Below, in pieces: positions 55,778 to 64,000 of a stretch of 64,000 bases of DNA. Source of the DNA: an uncultured Planctomycetota bacterium (GTDB lineage: Bacteria; Planctomycetota; Planctomycetia; Pirellulales; Thermoguttaceae); NCBI GenBank assembly GCA_900318195.1, contig ONJR01000060.1:1-64000 (forward strand). Reading direction: 5' to 3'. How positions within the stretch are numbered: position 1 is the stretch's first letter; the number at the start of each line of letters is the position of its first letter. A program made the translations under genes and the position numbers. The notes beneath the pieces were generated by a model. That model searched no databases and was not told the origin of the DNA. It saw nothing but the letters and a program-made list of their open reading frames with translations.

Positions 55778-58378
55778 TTATTCTTCAGAGGCGCTCGCGT
55801 CTTGATAAGTAACCTTTAAGAGCTCCTTGAATAGTTTGGCGTCGAATCGCGCGTCGTCGCGGCAACGTAAATACAACGAATCGCGCTTAGGATCAGAATC
55901 GTCAAGCTCTGGCTCAAACCCGAGGCTCTGATACTGCCGCAATTTAAACAGCCCCTTTGCGGCGTCGAGCTGAACGCATATAAAGTCCTTGTTCTTCGTA
56001 AAAACCTGCGCCCATAACGCGCCCTTTCGCGTTCTGAATTCTACGGTCGTTCTCTTGTTCCACACCGTCTTGCCAGCTTTATTGACGAGTTCAACTGTAT
56101 TGAGCGTTTCTTCTAACAGCTCTTGCGGCCATTGCGGCGCCTCGCTCGTTCCTGTACGCCCCTCTTGCGAAAGGTGCCAGGCTCGTCCGTCGCGCCGCCA
56201 CGGCGTCAGATCAAGGTCGTCCTTTTGCGAGTCGTTGACACGCGCGGCAAAACGCTCGACGGCGAAATTAAGAAACCGCCAAAATTCAGGCGTGTCAATT
56301 TCGTCGTACGAAAAGACCGTGATCTCAAGTTCCTGCCATGCGCCTATATTCTCCACCTTAATTCGCGACTGAGTGCCGCAAAGCGGAATCTCATCGATTT
56401 CACTGAGCGGTTTGAGCGCCAATCGCTTACTCAACGCGTCCCGATTGAACGTGTTCTTCGGAACGCGAAATTTCAATTTCAAAAGCCATTCGTCCGAGGT
56501 ATACGCTCGCATAAACCATCCGAACGACTTTTCAAGCGCGCGCGTTTCAACGAGAGTACGCGAACTCCAGTCTGTGTCCGTAAAAACTTCGTTCTCTTCG
56601 AGCTTCTCAACGATATCGGCGAGTATCTTAGAACTCCATCGTCGTAACTTTGCCGGCGCTTCGAGATGCCACCGCCGCCCGTCCAATTCCCAAGGTCGAC
56701 TCTCTTCAGCGCCTCGTGTCACACTTGCGACAACTTCCTCTTCTGCTGCCAGTCCCACAGAGCTTGTCGGAGGTTCCTTCGCCGTCCAAAACTGTCGCTC
56801 GGCAAAGGATCCGCGTTCAAAGACGCGGAAAAGCGCCTCGCCGGTGTAGCTACGCAATCCTGTGCGAGACGATTCGTCGGCGCGATAATATGCGTCGACA
56901 TACTGCAACAACTGTTCAGGGGTTCCCGCAAATACCAGCTTACCCCCTTGTGCGCCCGCTTCAGGACCAATATCTAGTATCCAATCTGCATTTTTAATCA
57001 CGTCCATATTGTGCTCGATCACAACTACCGTATTGCCGAGATCAACTAGACGATGCAGAACGTTGAGAAGTTTGCGAACGTCGGAAAAGTGAAGTCCAGT
57101 CGTCGGTTCGTCCAGTACGTAGAGCGTGTGTCCTGAATCGACGCGCGAAAGCTCAGCCGCGAGTTTAACACGTTGCGCTTCGCCTCCGGAAAGCGTAGTC
57201 GCCGCTTGACCGAGCGGTAAATAATCAAGTCCGACGTCGCACAGCGTCTGGAGAATGCGTTGCATCGGCGCCACGTCGGCAAAAAGTTTCATTGCCTCGC
57301 CGCACGTCGTTTCGAGCGCGTCGGCAATCGATTTGCCGCGATATTTGACTTGTAGCGTCTCCGCGTCGTAACGCTTACCGTTGCACGCGTCGCAAGTTAC
57401 CCATATGTCGGCAAGAAAATGCATCTCAACTTTAATCAGTCCCGCGCCCTGGCACTTCTCGCAACGCCCGCCTTCAACGTTAAAACTAAAATGTCGATGC
57501 GTATAGCCGCGAAGTTGCGATTCAGGAAGCTTCGAATATAGCAATCGAATCAATTCGAAAAGTCCCGTATAAGTCGCGGGATTCGAGTTCGGGGACGCGC
57601 CGATCGGACTCTGATCAACGCGCACGACCTTGTTAAGCGCGTCGACGCCAATAATACCGTTACACGCGTCATTTGGAAAAGCTAAACGATTAAGATCGGC
57701 GAAAACCCCCTTATAAAGAACGTCCTCAACCAGCGTGCTCTTACCGCTCCCACTTACGCCGGTTACTACGGTAAACGCAGAGAGCGGGATCGGAGCGTCC
57801 ACCATTTGTAAATTATGTCGCCGCGCGCCGCGAATAAGCATCCATCCCGGCTCCCACCGAGGCAACGCGCCGGAATAAAATCTCTCGGCTTCCGAAGGCG
57901 TTGTACGCTCGTTGCGGGATTTGACTCGCTTGCGCCGCTCGCGCTCTCCCATCGAAAGCGTTACGTCGGCGATCTTCTGTAAAATCTTTTGCGAATCGAA
58001 CTGAATCGTTGAGGCTTGTTGCGACTCCTTGTCGCTCATGACGTCGCTAACCTCCTGCTTAGACTTGGCGTCCTTACGTCGCGCTCGAGAAGCAGTCGTC
58101 TTCGTAGCACGTTTAACGCTCGTCGCCTTACGCGCGCTTTTTTTACCCTCTCGCGGCTCGCTCTCTTCTAAAAGCTCCAGCAAGGGCGCGTCCTGACGTT
58201 GCGGCGCGTCGTCTGTCTTACGCGTGGTTTTTTTCGCCCGTTTCGGCTTCTTTATCGACGCGGCGGTATTTTCTTGCTTTGCAACGCGTTTCGTCCTCTT
58301 TCGGTCAGGCGCGGCGCTCGCCGCATTCTCGCCGTCGGTTTCGTTCGTGGAACCGGTGTTGTGAAAGCTTTTCTTCAT
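55778..58378 (-). CDS. C-terminal half of a second UvrA copy, with basic tail and extra C-terminal domain
   Basis: An 866-residue protein that continues the UvrA encoded upstream. Residues 1 to about 175 are an unusual Lys/Arg/Ala tail ([20 protein letters not shown] is typical). Residues about 180-490 are the second ABC half of Uvr[21 protein letters not shown], Walker [15 protein letters not shown] near 205, the zinc module [16 protein letters not shown] ending [12 protein letters not shown], signature [16 protein letters not shown] and Walker [15 protein letters not shown]. Residues about 495-866 are an additional domain with two DGRxWHL repeats ([10 protein letters not shown] and [10 protein letters not shown]). 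The ATG at 58378 was chosen over an upstream start in the same frame because it opens the tail (MKKSFHNTG). It follows the tandem UvrA gene by 140 bases in a different frame. Confidence 0.9.
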   Translation of the reverse strand: MKKSFHNTGSTNETDGENAASAAPDRKRTKRVAKQENTAASIKKPKRAKKTTRKTDDAPQRQDAPLLELLEESEPREGKKSARKATSVKRATKTTASRARRKDAKSKQEVSDVMSDKESQQASTIQFDSQKILQKIADVTLSMGERERRKRVKSRNERTTPSEAERFYSGALPRWEPGWMLIRGARRHNLQMVDAPIPLSAFTVVTGVSGSGKSTLVEDVLYKGVFADLNRLAFPNDACNGIIGVDALNKVVRVDQSPIGASPNSNPATYTGLFELIRLLYSKLPESQLRGYTHRHFSFNVEGGRCEKCQGAGLIKVEMHFLADIWVTCDACNGKRYDAETLQVKYRGKSIADALETTCGEAMKLFADVAPMQRILQTLCDVGLDYLPLGQAATTLSGGEAQRVKLAAELSRVDSGHTLYVLDEPTTGLHFSDVRKLLNVLHRLVDLGNTVVVIEHNMDVIKNADWILDIGPEAGAQGGKLVFAGTPEQLLQYVDAYYRADESSRTGLRSYTGEALFRVFERGSFAERQFWTAKEPPTSSVGLAAEEEVVASVTRGAEESRPWELDGRRWHLEAPAKLRRWSSKILADIVEKLEENEVFTDTDWSSRTLVETRALEKSFGWFMRAYTSDEWLLKLKFRVPKNTFNRDALSKRLALKPLSEIDEIPLCGTQSRIKVENIGAWQELEITVFSYDEIDTPEFWRFLNFAVERFAARVNDSQKDDLDLTPWRRDGRAWHLSQEGRTGTSEAPQWPQELLEETLNTVELVNKAGKTVWNKRTTVEFRTRKGALWAQVFTKNKDFICVQLDAAKGLFKLRQYQSLGFEPELDDSDPKRDSLYLRCRDDARFDAKLFKELLKVTYQDASASEE

Positions 58379-58518
58379 GAAAGCGCCTAACCCCTTATAT
58401 CGCCAAAACGTCAGTTTCGAGCGCCGTATAAAATGTCGACGCCGCACACTTAAAATTCGTCTGCCAGCGCCCAACGACGCCAGTCGAATCAGTAATTATA
58501 ACGATTTTTCCATTACGC

Positions 58519-61500
58519 TCAAGGCATGATTCTCCGATTCACAGGAATAGGAATCGATTCGCGCCCTGAGAGATACGCGCCTGTTACAGAAGCCTCGTTA
58601 TGGCGCACCTCGTCAGGCGCGCCGGTCGCAACGATTAGCCCGCCTTGCGCGCCAGCTTTCGGACCAAAGTCGACAAGAAAGTCGGCGCTCTCTATCACGT
58701 CTTGGTCATGCTCGACGACCAACAATGTGTTGCCCAAGTCGCGTAGCTTCTTCATAGCTGAAATCAAACGATTGTTGTCGCGTGGATGCAACCCGATCGT
58801 CGGCTCGTCCAAGACGTAAAGAACGCCTACCAGCCCGCTTCCAATTTGAGACGCAAGACGTATGCGTTGCGCTTCTCCGCCAGAAAGCGTACTAGCCGAA
58901 CGCGACAGCGTCAAATACTCGACGCCGACGTCTACCAAAAATCGCAAACGAGCGACAATCTCGCTTATCAAATCTCCCGCCACCTCGCGCTCTAGCTCGT
59001 TAAGTTCGAGCGATTCAAAAAAGTATGTCAATTCGTCGAGCGGCGTGCGACATATCTGATCGAGCGTGAGAGAATGAAAGCGTACTGCGGCGACGTCGTC
59101 GCGCAAACGACTTCCCAAGCAGCTCGAACACTCGCAATCGTCCTCCTGTATTTCCAGACGCCTACGATAGACCGGCGCAAGTCGTCCCGCCTCTTCCAAC
59201 GAAGGATAAAGTCCTTTATATTGGAACCGATACGCGACATTGTTGCCCGGATCCTTCGCGTTTGTCGACGCTTCCAGCTGAGCGCCGCGCTCTGCCGGCG
59301 TTTTGGCGGTCCTTGCAATTTCCAAATCGCGTTGCAACACGTCAAACCAACGTTCTCCAGCGCCATTGAGAACAATGCGTCTAAATCTCGAATCCAAACG
59401 CTCAAAGGGCGTGTCAAGCGGTAATCCGACGCCGCGCGCTAACGCGCGCATTGTCGCGAGAGTGGTCGGACTCTCGAAATCCGACCACAACGAAATAGCG
59501 CCCTCCAATAACGACAGTTTGGGATCGCGAATTAAGCTACGAGAACTAAATCCTACTTGAACGCCGCGTCCCTCGCACTGCGGACAACGTCCTAGCGGAC
59601 TGTTGAAGGAAAAATGACGCGGCGTAAGCGCCTCGAAGGCTCGACCACACCGTTCGCACGAGAGCTTTTGACTAAGCGTCTTCGTCTCCCAACTCCTCTC
59701 GTCTCGCGTCTCGTCGACAATAGCGATTCGCACCTCCTTATTGCCCCACTCGAGCGCTGTTTCTACGCTACTGGCAACGCGCCCCCGCAACTTCTTGCGT
59801 TCTTTGGCGTCCATTGCCGCTTTAATCTGTACGCGATCAACGACCGCTTCGATTACATAGACGCTCTTAGGGGCGAGCTCTGGCGGCTCGTCGAGCGTGA
59901 AGACGCGCCCGTTGACGCGCGCGCGCGCAAACCCTTGCGCTTTGAGTCGTTCCCACAACCTCGCGTAGCTCTCTCCTGATTCCGGCGTAATCGGGGCCAT
60001 GATCATTAATTTGCAATCGTCTTGCCCTCCAACGCGCATAACGCGCGCGACGATTTCGTCAATTGACTGTGCGCCGACGGGCAGATCGCAATCAGGACAG
60101 TATGGTGTCCCAAGTCTTGCAAAGACCACGCGTAGATAATCTAGAATTTCCGTAATCGTTCCGACGGTTGATCGCGTCGATCGACTCGTTGTCTTTTGCT
60201 CGATGGCTATAGCGGGCGAGATACCGATCATTTGGTCGACGTCGGGCTTTTGTATCTGCCCAATAAATTGCCGCGCATAACTCGAGAGACTCTCGACGTA
60301 GCGTCGTCTTCCCTCAGCGTACGCGACGTCAATCGCTAACGACGATTTACCGCTACCGCTCGGACCGCAACAGACAGTCAATTTATTCCGCGGAATAGCA
60401 AGCGAAACGTTTTGAAGATTGTGTTCTCGCGCGCCGCGTATTATAATGGCGTCGTCGCTCGCGTCTCGACTTTCCGCCCCTTGACGTTCGTGTTCTCTCT
60501 CAATCAACTTGTCAAGTATCTTAGCGCGATCACGCTCCAAGTACTCCTTGAGCGCGCGACCAGTATGAGATTCTGGACAATTAGCAATATCCTCCGGCGT
60601 TCCTTGCGCGACAATCCGACCTCCCGCTTCCCCTCCTTCGGGTCCCAAATCGATAACCCAGTCCGCCGTTTTAATAACGTCGAGATTGTGCTCGACAATG
60701 AGTACGGAGTTGCCAAGATCGGCGAAATTATGAAGGACGTTGAGCAACGTTTTAATATCGGCAAAATGCAGTCCCGTCGTCGGCTCGTCTAGTAAATAAA
60801 TCGTTTTACCATAGCTCTTTTTGGCAAGTTCCTTCGCTAACTTAACGCGTTGCGCCTCGCCTCCCGATAGGGTTGGCGACGGCTGTCCCAGCTTCATGTA
60901 ACCTAGTCCAACGTCGCGCAAAGTCTCAAGCTTCTCGCGAATCCTTGGGATATTCTCAAAGATCTCGAGCGCCGTTTCGACCTCCAAATCCAGAACTTGA
61001 TCGATCGACAATCCTTTGAATTTCACAGCGCGCGTGTCTTGGTTAAATCTCGCGCCCCCGCACACTGAACAAGTCGCCCACACATCGGCAAGAAAGTCCA
61101 TCTCAACTTTTATTGCGCCGTTTCCCTCACACGCCTCACAGCGTCCTCCAGGAACGTTAAAACTGAAGCGTCCAGGCGCGAATCCCTTCGCGCGAGCTTC
61201 CGGCGTCTCGGAATACAGCTTGCGAATATCGTCGAACAACTTAATGTACGTCGCCGGATTAGAACGCGGCGTACGACCAATAGGCGTCTGATCGATCGAA
61301 ATCAGCTTCTTCAAATGCTCGACGCCGTCGATTCTGTCGTGCTCGCCAGGATAGCCAATCGCATGATTGAGTTCACGTCCAAGCGCTTCGCGCAAAATAT
61401 CGTTGACAAGCGAACTTTTACCACTACCGCTCACGCCCGTAATGCAAACAACGCCGCCCAATGGGATGTGAACGTCAATGTTTTTAAGATTATGATGACG

Positions 61501-63540
61501 CGCGCCGCGCACGACAAGTTGCGGTCCGTCGAGCTTGCGTCTCTCGCGCGGAGTCTCTATTTTGTCTTTTCCGACCAAGAAACGAATAGTCGAACTCTCC
61601 TCTGGTTCCGCCGCGAGCGTCTCGGCGACGGTTCCACTGGCTACGACGCGTCCTCCGCGCGAACCCGGTCCGGGTCCAAAGTCAACCAGATAATCCGCCG
61701 CCAACATTGCGTCTTCGTCGTGTTCTACTAAAATGATCGAATTACCGAGATCTCGTAATTTCGTTAGAGTCGAAATGAGTCGATCATTATCGCGAGGATG
61801 TAACCCGATAGAAGGCTCGTCCAGCACATACAGCGCGCCAACTAGCCCGCCGCCGATCTGCCCGGCAAGGCGAATGCGTTGCATTTCTCCGCCCGACAAT
61901 GTAGGCGCGGGACGTCCCAAACATAGGTAGCTCAGTCCGACGTCGGCAAGAAACCCGAGCCGAGAATTGATCTCTTTAAGAAGCTCACGTGCAATGATCT
62001 GACCTGAATCTGTTAGTTTCAGCCCGGAGAAAAACTCCATAGCGTCGGTAATTGAAAGTTGCGCAACCTCAGGTAACGATAGCTCGCGCTTAGCGGCGAA
62101 AATATGCGCTTTCGAAGTCGTTTCCAACCTTACGGCGCGCGCCTGCTCATTGAGACGCATCCCATGACAGAATGAACACGGAATAGTCGCCATAAAACGT
62201 TCCATGATCTCTAGCTGAGCTCGATTCGTCGTCTCATGGTACTGCTTTTCCATCTTAGGAATAAGCCCTTCGAAACGTCCATTCCACTTGTGCTCGTTCC
62301 CAGCCGTCTTCCATGAATATGAGACGGGAATATTACCGACGCCCCACAACCAATCTCGTCGCACGTTTTCATCTAGCTCGTCCCATGCGGTTTCCAAGAC
62401 GTCGCTCGGTTCAAGCCCATGCTTCTCAGCAATCGCCGTCGCTATCCCTAAATAGATATGTTGCTTCCAGCTACTAAGATCCTGCCACTTACCAATCGGG
62501 ACAACACACCCCTGCTGGAAAGATCGCGATTTATCCGGAATGAGCAAATCCGGATCAAACGTGTAAGAGTACCCCATTCCCTGACAGTAGGGGCACATTC
62601 CCTGCGGATTGTTAAAACTGAACATCTGCGGGGATGGTCGCTCGTAACTCACGCCGCAGTGCGAGCATGCATAGTCAGAGCTAAAATAGAGTTCATTGTT
62701 TTTATTTTCAGAGCTAACGCCTTCGATAAAATCAACAGGATCAAAGTTCGGGTCGTCGGAGTCAAAGTCAAAAAGCGCGTCGTTTCTTTCTTTGAATTGC
62801 GTCTCGGAAGTATCGTTTTCATCGCGTTGATCGAGAATGATTATCATTCTTCCGCGCCCAAGTCTAAGCGCCGTGTCGACCGCGTCTGTAACGCGCCGAT
62901 AGTTTGCGTCAGATTGCACAACTCGATCAATAACGACGTCAATAGAGTGTCGCGCTTGACGATCAAGCTCAATTTCATGATCAAGCGAGACAAAGCGTCC
63001 GTCAATTCGCGCGCGCCTATAGCCATTGCGACGCATGGAATTCAAGAATTCGACACACCGCCCCTTCTGGTTGCGCGCCAAGGGGGCAAGAAATGTTATC
63101 TTGACGTCTTCCGGAACGACTTTGATGTGTTCGAGTATTTGTAGCCGCGTCTGCGCTTCTATCTTGCGTCCACAAGTTGGACAGTAGCCCGTGCCAACGC
63201 GCGCGTATAACACGCGCAGAAAGTCGGCGATTTCTGTAACAGTGCCAACGGTCGAACGCGTATTCTGCGCGCCTGTCTTTTGCGAAATTGAAATAGCGGG
63301 GCTCAGACCAAAAATTTGATCAACGTCCGGCTTAGGAAGTTGCCCTAGAAATTGCCGCGCGTAGCTCGACAGACTCTCGACATAGCGTCGTTGTCCCTCG
63401 GCATATATAGTGTCAAACGCCAACGAACTCTTACCGCTACCGCTCACGCCAGTAAAACAAATAAGTTTCGAATTAGGCAAACTTAAATCGACGTTGTCCA
63501 GATTATGCTCGCGAGCGCCGCGAATCGTTATTTTAGACAT
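58519..63540 (-). CDS. uvrA: Tandem UvrA: one full copy plus the N-terminal half of a second
   Basis: A 1673-residue excinuclease subunit for nucleotide-excision repair. Residues 1 to about 1000 are a complete UvrA: Walker [15 protein letters not shown], zinc cysteines CPTC and CSHC, CPYCQGMGYSY, signature LSGGEMQRIRLAGQIG, Walker B LYVLDEPSIGLHPRDN, then the second ABC half with [30 protein letters not shown] and [16 protein letters not shown]. Residues about 1026-1673 repeat the first ABC half ([49 protein letters not shown]) and end at the hinge (TGAYLSGRESIPIP). In other Planctomycetota the two copies form one longer protein; here the fourth ABC half is a separate gene. Confidence 0.95.
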   Translation of the reverse strand: MSKITIRGAREHNLDNVDLSLPNSKLICFTGVSGSGKSSLAFDTIYAEGQRRYVESLSSYARQFLGQLPKPDVDQIFGLSPAISISQKTGAQNTRSTVGTVTEIADFLRVLYARVGTGYCPTCGRKIEAQTRLQILEHIKVVPEDVKITFLAPLARNQKGRCVEFLNSMRRNGYRRARIDGRFVSLDHEIELDRQARHSIDVVIDRVVQSDANYRRVTDAVDTALRLGRGRMIIILDQRDENDTSETQFKERNDALFDFDSDDPNFDPVDFIEGVSSENKNNELYFSSDYACSHCGVSYERPSPQMFSFNNPQGMCPYCQGMGYSYTFDPDLLIPDKSRSFQQGCVVPIGKWQDLSSWKQHIYLGIATAIAEKHGLEPSDVLETAWDELDENVRRDWLWGVGNIPVSYSWKTAGNEHKWNGRFEGLIPKMEKQYHETTNRAQLEIMERFMATIPCSFCHGMRLNEQARAVRLETTSKAHIFAAKRELSLPEVAQLSITDAMEFFSGLKLTDSGQIIARELLKEINSRLGFLADVGLSYLCLGRPAPTLSGGEMQRIRLAGQIGGGLVGALYVLDEPSIGLHPRDNDRLISTLTKLRDLGNSIILVEHDEDAMLAADYLVDFGPGPGSRGGRVVASGTVAETLAAEPEESSTIRFLVGKDKIETPRERRKLDGPQLVVRGARHHNLKNIDVHIPLGGVVCITGVSGSGKSSLVNDILREALGRELNHAIGYPGEHDRIDGVEHLKKLISIDQTPIGRTPRSNPATYIKLFDDIRKLYSETPEARAKGFAPGRFSFNVPGGRCEACEGNGAIKVEMDFLADVWATCSVCGGARFNQDTRAVKFKGLSIDQVLDLEVETALEIFENIPRIREKLETLRDVGLGYMKLGQPSPTLSGGEAQRVKLAKELAKKSYGKTIYLLDEPTTGLHFADIKTLLNVLHNFADLGNSVLIVEHNLDVIKTADWVIDLGPEGGEAGGRIVAQGTPEDIANCPESHTGRALKEYLERDRAKILDKLIEREHERQGAESRDASDDAIIIRGAREHNLQNVSLAIPRNKLTVCCGPSGSGKSSLAIDVAYAEGRRRYVESLSSYARQFIGQIQKPDVDQMIGISPAIAIEQKTTSRSTRSTVGTITEILDYLRVVFARLGTPYCPDCDLPVGAQSIDEIVARVMRVGGQDDCKLMIMAPITPESGESYARLWERLKAQGFARARVNGRVFTLDEPPELAPKSVYVIEAVVDRVQIKAAMDAKERKKLRGRVASSVETALEWGNKEVRIAIVDETRDERSWETKTLSQKLSCERCGRAFEALTPRHFSFNSPLGRCPQCEGRGVQVGFSSRSLIRDPKLSLLEGAISLWSDFESPTTLATMRALARGVGLPLDTPFERLDSRFRRIVLNGAGERWFDVLQRDLEIARTAKTPAERGAQLEASTNAKDPGNNVAYRFQYKGLYPSLEEAGRLAPVYRRRLEIQEDDCECSSCLGSRLRDDVAAVRFHSLTLDQICRTPLDELTYFFESLELNELEREVAGDLISEIVARLRFLVDVGVEYLTLSRSASTLSGGEAQRIRLASQIGSGLVGVLYVLDEPTIGLHPRDNNRLISAMKKLRDLGNTLLVVEHDQDVIESADFLVDFGPKAGAQGGLIVATGAPDEVRHNEASVTGAYLSGRESIPIPVNRRIMP

Positions 63541-63633
63541 TACACGCTAACATGATAAAGGCTAGGGTTTCAAGAGCGCCCGTCTCGGCGTCATCCATAA
63601 CAATAAAGTAAACCATACACTGACGCGCAGGAC

Positions 63634-63656
63634 GCGCCGCTCATAATAAACGGCGC
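63634..63656 (-). terminator. Small hairpin after dapL
   Basis: GCGCCG (63634-63639) pairs with CGGCGC (63651-63656), loop 11 bases, between the dapL stop and the uvrA start. No U-run; possible terminator. Confidence 0.35.
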
Positions 63657-63689
63657 TTCCCACACTGATATGTCAATAAAGTTAGTTAG

Positions 63690-64000
63690 CTAGAAAACAA
63701 ACTCAATCTTAGCCAGTCGGTCGGCGAGGCTCGCCATGAGTTCGTCTTCCTTCTCTTCCGTATCGGCGAGATAGGTAACCGAGAACCGCAGATACGCGCC
63801 TGCGTTGTCCCAGGGCACCGTGCAGACCGACTGCTCCGTAATGAGGAATTGCCCGACCTCTTCGGCGTTCGTAAAGGTTCGCCCACTCTTCAATCCCTTT
63901 GGCGCACGCGCGTATAGGAAGTACGTGCCGCCCGGAACTTCACAATCGAATCCAAATTTATTAAGCGTGTCGACTAATTTCTGAAGACGTCGCAGATACT
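63690..64000 (-). CDS. dapL: LL-diaminopimelate aminotransferase, C-terminus (cut by window edge)
   Basis: The last 103 codons are visible and run off the window edge. They read PGGTYFLYARAPKGLKSGRT then FTNAEEVGQFLITEQSVCTV, PWDNAGAYLRFSVTYLADTE and ADRLAKIEFVF. This closely matches the end of DapL, a class I PLP aminotransferase that makes LL-diaminopimelate from tetrahydrodipicolinate in one step for lysine and peptidoglycan. The PLP lysine is outside the window. It lies upstream of uvrA on the same strand. Confidence 0.85.
   Translation of the reverse strand, partial: YLRRLQKLVDTLNKFGFDCEVPGGTYFLYARAPKGLKSGRTFTNAEEVGQFLITEQSVCTVPWDNAGAYLRFSVTYLADTEEKEDELMASLADRLAKIEFVF

Noticed and set aside
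58379-58518. A programmed frameshift joining the two UvrA genes
   Set aside because: There is no slippery heptamer at the stop, the gap is 140 bases, and the second gene has its own start and a non-UvrA tail.

Overview
The window looks like a chromosomal segment of a Planctomycetota bacterium, possibly from the Pirellulales/Thermoguttaceae side. This is inferred from gene content, not from a database search. The supporting markers are a giant tandem UvrA, a secreted protein joining a hydrazine-synthase-alpha-like middle region, two CxxCH motifs and a formylglycine-generating-enzyme domain, Tat-exported Gfo/Idh and sugar-isomerase proteins, an ABC transporter paired with a large membrane-anchored protein, and the end of an LL-diaminopimelate aminotransferase. 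Base composition is intermediate, with a visible taste for CpG-rich codons (GCG, CGC, TCG). Where I found promoters they follow a vegetative sigma-70 pattern: TTGnnn, 16-17 bases, TAnnAT. I see no insertion sequence, prophage, integrase, rRNA or CRISPR array.

Layout. Positions 1-5.5 kb hold the start of a secreted protein, YggS, an exported Gfo/Idh oxidoreductase, a methyltransferase-NnrE fusion and a squalene-cyclase-repeat protein. Positions 5.6-12.4 kb hold two secreted carbohydrate-active proteins (DUF4091/GH123-like and GH99/WbsX-like), a multi-pass membrane protein of unknown role and a TetR regulator. Positions 12.6-17.8 kb form a three-gene operon: ABC ATPase, ABC-2 permease with a large extracytoplasmic insert, and a 792-residue anchored protein. 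Positions 18-27.6 kb hold UDP-sugar pyrophosphorylase, PlsC, a beta-helix protein, an aldo/keto reductase, an iron-sulfur flavoprotein, fabI-nagA and pyrG. Positions 27.9-37 kb hold metG, the 1469-residue FGE-domain protein, and a metal P-type ATPase with its CsoR repressor and a clear operator.

Positions 37.3-50.3 kb hold two secreted paralogues (one with five NPF motifs), cinA, an exported sugar isomerase, an HTH-EIIA fusion, a DtxR regulator, an FAH-family hydrolase, pgk, an ExbB/MotA-type channel and a divergent rpoN. Positions 50.5-55.3 kb hold a trifunctional LplT-PlsC-acyl-ligase fusion and an rRNA-methyltransferase-like gene. Positions 55.4-55.7 kb hold two identical tRNA-Pro(GGG) genes between a promoter and a terminator. 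Positions 55.8-63.5 kb hold the tandem UvrA, broken exactly at the hinge of its second copy. The window closes with the 3' end of dapL.

Themes: envelope lipid and amino-sugar metabolism (fabI, nagA, plsC, aas-like, UDP-sugar pyrophosphorylase), extracellular polysaccharide use, metal homeostasis (csoR/P-ATPase, dtxR), and housekeeping (pyrG, metG, pgk, rpoN, uvrA). No single defence-type or mobile system is present. The strongest candidates for something undescribed are the split tandem UvrA with its histone-H1-like tail, the divergent sigma-54, the methyltransferase-NnrE fusion, and the ABC transporter with HxH motifs and its anchored partner.
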